Assembly: GCA_001795245.1 (NCBI GenBank)
Contig: MGOD01000044.1
Location: 6,941 to 20,716 of the forward strand
Direction: 5' to 3'
Length of the DNA stretch: 13,776 nucleotides
Origin: Chloroflexi bacterium RBG_16_70_13
GTDB taxonomy: Bacteria > Chloroflexota > Limnocylindria > Limnocylindrales > CSP1-4
A model generated the notes under the pieces. It was not told the DNA's origin. It saw nothing but the letters and a program-made list of their open reading frames with translations, and did not search any database. The position numbers were made by a program, and so were the translations under genes. This document shows positions 1 to 5,806 of the stretch, one piece after another. Positions within the stretch are counted from its first letter, which is position 1; every line of letters starts with the position of its first letter.

Positions 1-167
1 AGCCCGCTCGCGACGAGTGCCGCCTCCCAGGCCGCGAGCTGCTCGCGCTGCGGAAGCTGCGGTGCGTCGGGCCGGCGGAGGAACCGGACACGCCAGCGCT
101 GACGCGGCTCGGCCGATCCGGTGACTCCGCCCGGCTCTGGCACCGGAGGCCGGCTGGTTGGCTCCAT
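1..167 (-). CDS. N-terminal fragment of an unidentified protein, possibly DUF2344/TIGR03936 family
   Basis: The minus strand is open from an ATG at 167-165 to the left edge, giving 55 codons and no stop, so the gene continues outside the window. After a proline- and glycine-rich leader of about 23 residues the sequence becomes protein-like: RWRVRFLRRPDAP, then QREQLAAWEAALVASGL. This pattern (a basic beta strand, then a helix with a WE-AL motif) resembles the N-terminus of DUF2344 (TIGR03936) proteins, which are often found beside radical-SAM genes, but only a fragment is visible and the family call is weak. A GTG at 143-141 is an alternative start and would remove much of the leader. The gene is divergent from the AI-2E gene, with only 23 bases between the two proposed starts, so at least one start may lie further inside its gene. 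Confidence 0.5.
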   Translation of the reverse strand, partial: MEPTSRPPVPEPGGVTGSAEPRQRWRVRFLRRPDAPQLPQREQLAAWEAALVASG

Positions 168-190
168 GGCTCTGCTAGTCTGCCGGAAGG

Positions 191-1468
191 ATGGTCGCCA
201 CCGCACGACGCCTCCCACCGATGACGCCGCGGGTGGCGCTGCTCGCGACCGCGGCCGTGGTGATCGGGATCGTCCTCTATGCCGGGCGCGAGGCCCTCGG
301 CCCGTTCATCGTCGGGCTCCTGATCGTCTATCTGCTCGCCCCGCCGATCGAGCGACTGGCCCGGATCGGCGCCCCCAGGCCCCTCGCCATCCTCTCCGTG
401 TACGCGGTGACCATCCTCGCCGTCGTCGAGGGCCTGAACCTGATGCTCCGGCCGCTCGTGGACCAGGTCCGCCTGTTCGCGACCGACCTGCCCGGCCTGG
501 TGGACCAGCTCCGGGCGCAGCTCGAGCGACTTGGTGCCGTCTACCGCGGGCTCGAGCTGCCACCCGCGATCCGGGATGCCGTCGACGAGTGGCTGGCGAA
601 GCTCGCGGCCGGTGACATCGGCTTCGATCCGGCGGTCCTCCTGCCGGTCCTGCGCGCCACCACCGGGTTCGTCGGGACGGTGTTCGCCTTCCTCATCATC
701 CCGGTCTGGGCGTTCTACCTCCTGAAGGACCGGCCGTCCCTGGTTCGGGGGTTCCAGGCATCGGTCCCGCCCGAGTGGCGCGCCGACATCGATGCCGTGA
801 TTGCGATCGTCGGGCGGGTCTTCAGCTCGTGGATCCGCGGCCAGGTCATTCTCGGCCTGGCGGTCGGCGTGGCGACGTTTGCCGGCCTCCTCCTCCTCGG
901 CGCGATCGTCGACCCGGTGTTCAGCCGCTTCGCGGTCCTTCTCGCGGTGATCGCCGGACTCCTCGAGTTGCTGCCGATCATCGGCCCGATCATCGCCGCC
1001 ATCCCGGCCATCCTCATCGCGGCGACCGCCGGGGTCGAGGCCGCCGGGGCCGCCTTCCTCCTTTACCTCGCCATCCAGCAGATCGAGAACAACGTCCTCG
1101 TGCCCAAGATCCAGGGCGACGCGACCGACCTTCATCCGAGCGCCGTGATGCTCGCCCTCGTGGTCGGTGGCGCGGTCGCGGGGCTCCTCGGCGCGATCCT
1201 CGCCCTGCCGGTGACGGCCGCGGCGCGCGACGTCTACCGTCATCTCTTCGCCCGGCTGAGCGTGCCGGTGGAGCCGGGCTCGCCGGAGCCGGGCTCGGAG
1301 GAGCCGGGCTCGGAGCCGTCACGGGGTGACCGGGAGGCGTCCGCGGAGCCGACTCCACCGCCGGAGGGGGGCCCCGCCGCGTTGCCGGCGTCGCCCGCTC
1401 AGCTCGGATCGGCCGCTCCGGGGACGGAATTCAGCACGCGCGCCGCCGGGCCAACCGCGTCCGACTGA
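191..1468 (+). CDS. AI-2E family transporter (PerM/YdiK-like membrane protein)
   Basis: This encodes a 425-residue integral membrane protein of the AI-2E exporter-like family (PF01594). Members are proposed to export small molecules, or in some cases ions, but the substrate here cannot be read from sequence. Family marks are an N-terminal pair of hydrophobic segments (about residues 14-50), a long amphipathic middle region (about 85-150), the segment FLIIPVWAFYLLKDRP (about 167-182), ELLPIIGPIIAAIP near 259-272, and QQIENNVLVPKI near 296-307, which is strongly typical. The transporter core ends near residue 355. A further 70 residues form a Pro/Glu/Ser/Ala-rich tail, probably disordered and cytoplasmic, containing three EPGS-type repeats. 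The start is uncertain: ATG 191 directly abuts a GGAAGG, which is too close for a ribosome site, and ATG 221 (MTPRVALL) is a good alternative. An in-frame stop at 176-178 excludes earlier starts. Confidence 0.9.
   Translation: MVATARRLPPMTPRVALLATAAVVIGIVLYAGREALGPFIVGLLIVYLLAPPIERLARIGAPRPLAILSVYAVTILAVVEGLNLMLRPLVDQVRLFATDLPGLVDQLRAQLERLGAVYRGLELPPAIRDAVDEWLAKLAAGDIGFDPAVLLPVLRATTGFVGTVFAFLIIPVWAFYLLKDRPSLVRGFQASVPPEWRADIDAVIAIVGRVFSSWIRGQVILGLAVGVATFAGLLLLGAIVDPVFSRFAVLLAVIAGLLELLPIIGPIIAAIPAILIAATAGVEAAGAAFLLYLAIQQIENNVLVPKIQGDATDLHPSAVMLALVVGGAVAGLLGAILALPVTAAARDVYRHLFARLSVPVEPGSPEPGSEEPGSEPSRGDREASAEPTPPPEGGPAALPASPAQLGSAAPGTEFSTRAAGPTASD
1271..1315 (+). repeat. Three tandem 15-bp repeats encoding EPGS(P/E)
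   Basis: Three consecutive 15-base units begin at 1271, 1286 and 1301, each starting GAGCCGGGCTCG. The last two units are identical and the first differs only in its final three bases. They encode EPGSP, EPGSE and EPGSE in the C-terminal tail of the AI-2E protein. Because the unit length is a multiple of three, copy-number change would keep the reading frame. Confidence 0.9.
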
Positions 1469-1470
1469 CC

Positions 1471-2715
1471 TCAGCCCGAGCGCGCGGCCGCCTCCTCGGC
1501 GACCGCGCGGGGGACGGCCCACGCGAGCAGGTAGGGTGCGGCCATCGTCGTCGCGACGACCGCGAGGAGGACTGCGCCGAACACCTCGGTCGAGAGCAGG
1601 CCCGCCGCGAGGCCCAGGTTCGCGACGACGATCCCGACCTCGCCCCGCGGCACCATCCCGGCGCCCACGGCGATCCCGGCCCAGTGCCCGGTCGACCGAG
1701 CCCCGAGGTACCCGCCAAGCGCCTTCGTCGCGACGCCGAGGACGATCAGCGCGACCGCGAGGACGAGCACGGACGGTTCGACGAGGGCTCCGAGATCGAG
1801 CGCCGTGCCCGTCAGTGCGAAGAAGAACGGCGTGAAGATCAGCCCGAGCGGCCGGATCTCGTGCTCCAGCTCATCGCTCGCCTCGGTCTCGGCGACGATC
1901 AGGCCGGCGATGAAGGCGCCGATGAGCGCCGCCAGGCCGACGACCGCCGACACGAGCGCCAGCCCGAGCATCAACAGGAACGAGGGGACGAGCGGCGTGT
2001 CGGCGAAGAGCGGCCAGGTGAAGACCTCCCGTTTGAGGCCGCGGGCACGTCGTGCGGCGGCCAGGCCCAGGAGCACGATCCCGACCGCCGAGATCCCGAG
2101 CACGACCGCCCGATCGATCTCGGTCCCGGTCGCGAAGGCCGACACCACCCCGATCGCCACGAGCGCGAGGATGTCGTCAACCACGGCGGCCGCGAGCACG
2201 ATCCGGGCGAATCGCCGGTCCAGGACCCCGGCCTCCGCGAGGACCCGGCTCGTGATCCCGATGCTCGTCGCTGCCAGGGCCAGCCCGATGAACGCAGCAG
2301 CGCCCACCTCCTCGCCCATCGCGAGGCCCACCGCGACCCCGGTGACGATCGGCAGGAACATGGCCGCCAGGGCCGTGACGACCGCGACCCGCCCGACGCG
2401 GAGCAGGTCGTCCAGGCGGACCTCCAGGCCAACCTGGAAGAGCAGGATGACGACCCCGATCTCGGCGAAGACGAGGATGGCCTCGCCCGGGACGACCAGC
2501 CCCAGCGCGCTGGGACCGACGACGAACCCCCCGACGAGCTCGCCGACCACCGCGGGCTGGCGGAGTCGGCGGAAGACCTCCTCGCCGATCTTGGCCGCCA
2601 TGAGGAGAACGAAGACCCCGACGATGACCTCGATCGGGGCGCCCGTCGATCCCGGAGCGACGTCGCCGCCGGTCGGTCCGACGCCGGCCGGCGTCGTGAA
2701 CCAGCCGCCGATCAC
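1471..2715 (-). CDS. CPA2-family cation:proton antiporter (Na+/H+ exchanger domain)
   Basis: This 414-residue polytopic membrane protein of the monovalent cation:proton antiporter-2 family (PF00999) exchanges Na+ or K+ for H+ across the cytoplasmic membrane. Visible family marks are QPAVVGELVGGFVVGPSALG (residues 53-72), FQVGLEVRLDDLL (93-105), ATSIGITSRVLAE (149-161), the ion-binding aspartate pair in AAVVDDILALV (D180-D181), and MVPRGEVGIVVA (354-365). The first 25 residues are polar and may face outside. The protein ends soon after the last membrane segment, so it lacks the C-terminal RCK/TrkA-N or USP regulatory domains of KefB/KefC-like members. It starts at a GTG that shares GTGA with the stop of the upstream permease. 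No Shine-Dalgarno is visible, which fits translational coupling. The stop lies 2 bases from the convergent AI-2E stop. The exact ion cannot be told. Confidence 0.92.
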   Translation of the reverse strand: MIGGWFTTPAGVGPTGGDVAPGSTGAPIEVIVGVFVLLMAAKIGEEVFRRLRQPAVVGELVGGFVVGPSALGLVVPGEAILVFAEIGVVILLFQVGLEVRLDDLLRVGRVAVVTALAAMFLPIVTGVAVGLAMGEEVGAAAFIGLALAATSIGITSRVLAEAGVLDRRFARIVLAAAVVDDILALVAIGVVSAFATGTEIDRAVVLGISAVGIVLLGLAAARRARGLKREVFTWPLFADTPLVPSFLLMLGLALVSAVVGLAALIGAFIAGLIVAETEASDELEHEIRPLGLIFTPFFFALTGTALDLGALVEPSVLVLAVALIVLGVATKALGGYLGARSTGHWAGIAVGAGMVPRGEVGIVVANLGLAAGLLSTEVFGAVLLAVVATTMAAPYLLAWAVPRAVAEEAAARSG

Positions 2716-3977
2716 AGGAGGTAGCGGAGCCAGACGTAGCCGGTCGAGATCACCAGCGACTCAACGACGACGAGCGCGCCATACGGCAGGAAGCTGCGGA
2801 AGGTGATTGCATGCCCGGCCCGACCGGCCAGGTTGGCCACGACGACGTTCGCCGAGGCGCCGATGATCGTGGCGTTCCCGCCGAGGCAGGCCCCGAGCGC
2901 CAGCGCCCACCAGAGCGGCTCGATCGGGAGTCCCGCTGACCCGAGGCTCTGGATGACCGGGATCATCGTTGCCGTGTACGGGATGTTGTCGATGATCGCC
3001 GAGGAGATCGCGCTCAGCCAGAGCAGGCCGATCGTTGTCACCGCCTGGTCGCCCGCGGTCAGCTCGAAGAGGCCGTCGGCGATCGCGTCGATGATCCCGA
3101 CGTGGACCACTCCCTCGACGAGGATGAACAACCCGATGAAGAAGAACAGGGTCGGCCACTCCACCTCCCGGAAGACCGCTTCCGGGTCGATCCGGGCGAC
3201 GAGCATGAGCACGGTCGCGCCGATCAGCGCCACCGTCGCCGGCTCGTAGCCGAGCGGTCCGTGGAACAGGAAGCCGACGAGGGTTGCGGCGATCACGGCG
3301 ACGCTCCGCCGCAGAAGCTTCGGATCGGCGATCACCTCGGTTTCGTTGAGGGCCATCGCCGTCTCACGGACATCCGCGTCGATGCGGAGCGATCGTCCGA
3401 ACATCGGGCGGAGCGTCGCGATGAACACCACGAGGATGAGGACGGAGACCGGCCCCATGTTCCCGAGGAAGGCGGCGAAGTCGAGCCCGGAGGCCGACCC
3501 GATCAGGATGTTCGGCGGATCGCCGATGAGGGTCGCGGTTCCGCCGATGTTCGAGGCCAGGATCTCGCTCACGAGGAACGGGATGGGCGAGATGCCGAGA
3601 ATCGCGGAGATCGACAAGGTGACGGGTGCGATCAGGACGACGGTCGTCACGTTGTCGAGGACGGCGGAGAGTCCCGCCGTAATCAGGCTCAGGACGATCA
3701 GGAGCCGGAACGGATCGCCGCCCGCAACCTTGATCGACCTGATCGCCAGCCACTGGAAGAAGCCGGTCCGCCGGAGGATCCCGGCCAGGACCATCATCCC
3801 GGCGAGCAGGAAGATGACGTTGAAGTCGACCGCCTCGAACGCGAGCTCCTGGTCGATGATCCGGACCGCGATCATCGCAAGGCCGCCGAGGAGTGCGGCG
3901 ATCGTCTTGTTGATCCGGTCGGAGGCGATCGCGGCGTACGTGACGAGGAAGATCGCGCCGGCGACCATCACGTCCAT
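2712..3977 (-). CDS. SLC13 / ArsB-NhaD superfamily (IT superfamily) permease
   Basis: This 421-residue membrane transporter belongs to the ion transporter superfamily that includes ArsB, NhaD, the P protein and SLC13 anion:sodium symporters. The two-fold inverted-repeat signature is visible. In the first half LDNVTTVVLIAP (107-118) is followed by SNIGGTATLIGDPPNILIG (142-160). In the second half DNIPYTATMIP (330-340) is followed by LGGNATIIGASANVV (365-379). The SN-GGTAT-IGDPPN element is the substrate or ion-binding hairpin of this superfamily. About 11-12 hydrophobic segments are seen, with a polar loop near 200-225. Without a search I cannot choose between an Na+/H+ antiporter, an anion symporter or an arsenite-type pump; the adjacent CPA2 antiporter makes ion homeostasis plausible. 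It starts 6 bases after the CBS gene's stop with no clear ribosome site. An in-frame ATG three codons later is an alternative start. Confidence 0.9.
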   Translation of the reverse strand: MDVMVAGAIFLVTYAAIASDRINKTIAALLGGLAMIAVRIIDQELAFEAVDFNVIFLLAGMMVLAGILRRTGFFQWLAIRSIKVAGGDPFRLLIVLSLITAGLSAVLDNVTTVVLIAPVTLSISAILGISPIPFLVSEILASNIGGTATLIGDPPNILIGSASGLDFAAFLGNMGPVSVLILVVFIATLRPMFGRSLRIDADVRETAMALNETEVIADPKLLRRSVAVIAATLVGFLFHGPLGYEPATVALIGATVLMLVARIDPEAVFREVEWPTLFFFIGLFILVEGVVHVGIIDAIADGLFELTAGDQAVTTIGLLWLSAISSAIIDNIPYTATMIPVIQSLGSAGLPIEPLWWALALGACLGGNATIIGASANVVVANLAGRAGHAITFRSFLPYGALVVVESLVISTGYVWLRYLL

Positions 3978-3983
3978 CGGCGG

Positions 3984-4526
3984 TCAGGCCGTCGGGCCGG
4001 AGGCGGCGCCCCCTGCGCCCGGTTCGCCGGGGGCCCTCTCGGCCCCCTTCGTGAGTGCATCTGCGTAGACGACCGCGAGCTCCAGGAGGTCCAGGTAGCC
4101 GGTGGGGCGACCCGCCTCGTCGACGACGTACAGCCCACCGAGCCGCCGCTCGTGCATGACCCGGAACGCCTGTCCGAGGGTCTCGCGCCGGGTCGTCACC
4201 GCTGGAGCCAGCATGATTTCCCGTGCGGTGCGGTCTTCGAAGCTGCGGCTGAAGCTGACCGCCGAGGCGTCGTCCGCGACATCGATCAGCAGCGCCTCGG
4301 GAGCCACGCGGGCGACGACGCTCTCGGCGACGCGGGTCACCGGCACGACGCCGACGATTCGGCCGCCGTCAACGACCCCGATCAGCCGCGTCGCCGGCTG
4401 GCGGGCCGCGCTCCGGACGACGTCGAGCAGTGGGGCGTCGACGTCGACGAGGAGAGGCTCGATGCCGAGGAGGGCCTGGCAGTCCTCGACGGTGGTGTCC
4501 CGGGCGAGCCGGATCCGGCCGGTCAA
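3984..4526 (-). CDS. Two-CBS-domain protein, putative regulator of the downstream transporters
   Basis: From a TTG start this encodes about 180 residues forming a tandem CBS (Bateman) module. The first CBS repeat is near residues 20-75 (EPLLVDVDAPLLDVVRSAA, then RLIGVVDGGRIVGVVPVTRV). The second is near 105-160 (TAREIMLAPAVTTRRETLG, then GLYVVDEAGRPTGYLDLLEL). No catalytic or membrane domain is present, and the last 20 residues are Gly/Ala/Pro-rich. Tandem CBS modules usually bind adenine nucleotides or similar ligands and control a partner protein. Here the partner is most likely the permease encoded 6 bases downstream, by analogy with CBS domains that regulate MgtE and CLC transporters; this is inference. 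I chose TTG 4526 because it shares TTGA with the stop of the preceding small ORF and because the frame loses coding character upstream. GTG 4571 is a possible earlier start, adding 15 Gly/Arg-rich residues. Confidence 0.85.
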   Translation of the reverse strand: MTGRIRLARDTTVEDCQALLGIEPLLVDVDAPLLDVVRSAARQPATRLIGVVDGGRIVGVVPVTRVAESVVARVAPEALLIDVADDASAVSFSRSFEDRTAREIMLAPAVTTRRETLGQAFRVMHERRLGGLYVVDEAGRPTGYLDLLELAVVYADALTKGAERAPGEPGAGGAASGPTA

Positions 4527-4642
4527 CCGGTCCGCTCGTCCCCGGCCGCCACCACCGGCAGCGCCGGGCACATCGGCCCGCCGCCCATCGACTCCTCGAG
4601 GATCTCGGTCGTTTCCACGGCCTGAGGATACCCGCCGGTCAC
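4523..4642 (-). CDS. Possible 39-residue small protein between rodA and the CBS gene
   Basis: A short frame begins at GTG 4642, sharing GTGA with the rodA stop, and ends at TGA 4525-4523, sharing TTGA with the CBS gene's TTG start. It reads MTGGYPQAVETTEILEES, then a glycine stretch, MCPALPVVAAGDERTG and stop. Thirty-five of its 39 codons end in G or C, as in the neighbouring real genes, while the overlapping CBS frame is clearly less biased there. It has no membrane segment and one cysteine. I do not recognise a family. It may be a real small protein, a leader that couples rodA translation to the CBS gene, or chance; GTG 4618 (31 residues) and ATG 4588 are alternative starts. The exact fit between two 4-base overlaps is the main argument for it. 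Confidence 0.42.
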   Translation of the reverse strand: MTGGYPQAVETTEILEESMGGGPMCPALPVVAAGDERTG

Positions 4643-5799
4643 CACTCGGCGCGGCCCTGCCTGATGTTGATGCTCTCCAGGATGCCGAGGCCGGCCGCGA
4701 TGCTGATGAGCGATGCGCCGCCATGGGTGATGAACGGGAGCGGGATGCCCGTGATGGGCATGATCCCGGTGACCATCCCCACGTTCACGAAGAGCTGGAA
4801 CAGGATCATCGAGGCGAGCCCGGCCGCGAAGAGGGTCCCGAACGGGTCGCGTGAGCGCCAGCTCGTCACGAGGACGCGCCAGATCAGGGCGATGAACAGG
4901 GCGATAACCACGAGCGCGCCGATGAACCCGAGCTCCTCCGCAAGGATCGCGAAGACGAAGTCCGTGGTCTGGACCGGCAGGAAGTCGAGCTGGTTCTGAG
5001 TGCTGTTCGTCAGGCCCTTGCCGAACCAGCCTCCGGAGCCGACCGCGATCTGGGCCTGGTAGAGCTGGTAGCCCGCGTCCTGGACGTCGGCGAGCGGGTC
5101 GAGGAACGAGGTCAGGCGGAGTTTCTGGTAATCCCGGAGGACGTATGTCCAGATGAACGGCAGCATCGCGAGGACCGTCAGCGCCATCGCGCTCAGCCAC
5201 CGGAGGCTCGCCCCGCCCATGAACAGCATCCCGGCAAGGATCGCCGCGAAGACGAGCGAGGTGCCGAGGTCGGGCTGGGCCATCACGAGGACCCACGGCG
5301 GGCCGGCCAGGAGGCAGGCGCCAAGGATCGACCAGATCGAGTCGAGGCGGCCGCGGCGGGCTCCGAGGTAGTTGGCCAGGACGACGATCATCAGGATCTT
5401 GGCCAGCTCGCTGAACTGGAACTGGAGCCCCAGGATCGAGACCCAGCGGGACGAGCCCCCGACACCCGTTCCGATCGCGAGCGTCAACCCCAGCAGCCCG
5501 AGCTGGAGGGCGTACAGCGGCCACGAGAGGGTCTTCAGCCAGCGGTAGTCGAATGCCGCCGCGACCGTGAAGACGACCAGCGCAATGCCGGTCCACAACA
5601 GCCCGCGAAGGAACACGGAGCCGGTCGCCAGGGCCCCGTCGCCGCCGGCGACGGCGTTGGAATAGGCCATCGCCAGCCCGAAGCAGGTGAGGAGCACGGC
5701 GTAGGTCGCGAGCTGGAGGTCGAAGGCGCGCCAGATCGCCCCGACGGACCGGCTCGTCCAGTCGGTGACGCGTGCCTCGCGCGCGTTGATGACGCCCAT
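4639..5799 (-). CDS. rodA: RodA, SEDS-family peptidoglycan glycosyltransferase
   Basis: This 386-residue membrane protein of the FtsW/RodA/SpoVE (SEDS) family polymerises lipid II into glycan strands during cell elongation, working with the class B transpeptidase encoded just upstream. Visible motifs are QFSELAKILMIVVLANYLG (128-146), MAQPDLGTSLVFAAI (173-187), the extracytoplasmic loop GKGLTNSTQNQLDFLPVQTT (260-279), DFVFAILAEELGFIG with the conserved aspartate D280, and MVTGIMPITGIPLPFITHGG (342-361). GIPLPF, rather than the FtsW-type wording, and the partnership with PBP2 support RodA over FtsW. The usual SYGGSS is replaced by THGGAS. About ten membrane segments are present. I start at ATG 5799, 7 bases after the mrdA stop, with GAGAGGG at 5808-5802 as a close-spaced ribosome site. 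The frame extends upstream, but only as low-complexity Ser/Thr sequence lying over mrdA. Confidence 0.95.
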   Translation of the reverse strand: MGVINAREARVTDWTSRSVGAIWRAFDLQLATYAVLLTCFGLAMAYSNAVAGGDGALATGSVFLRGLLWTGIALVVFTVAAAFDYRWLKTLSWPLYALQLGLLGLTLAIGTGVGGSSRWVSILGLQFQFSELAKILMIVVLANYLGARRGRLDSIWSILGACLLAGPPWVLVMAQPDLGTSLVFAAILAGMLFMGGASLRWLSAMALTVLAMLPFIWTYVLRDYQKLRLTSFLDPLADVQDAGYQLYQAQIAVGSGGWFGKGLTNSTQNQLDFLPVQTTDFVFAILAEELGFIGALVVIALFIALIWRVLVTSWRSRDPFGTLFAAGLASMILFQLFVNVGMVTGIMPITGIPLPFITHGGASLISIAAGLGILESINIRQGRAEW

Positions 5800-5806
5800 T
5801 GCCCTC

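Noticed and set aside
2716..2722. AGGAGGT on the plus strand, a textbook ribosome site
   Set aside because: No plus-strand gene follows; it lies at the 3' end of the minus-strand permease, and the nearby plus frames are antisense.
3102..4625. A 507-codon plus-strand open frame over the permease and CBS genes
   Set aside because: Its translation is almost all charged residues (Asp, Glu, Arg, His), the typical mirror of hydrophobic membrane-protein codons on the other strand.
4523..4640. A frameshift joining the region after rodA to the CBS gene
   Set aside because: The rodA protein ends normally, the CBS protein is complete from TTG 4526, and the intervening frame is explained by overlapping start and stop codons.
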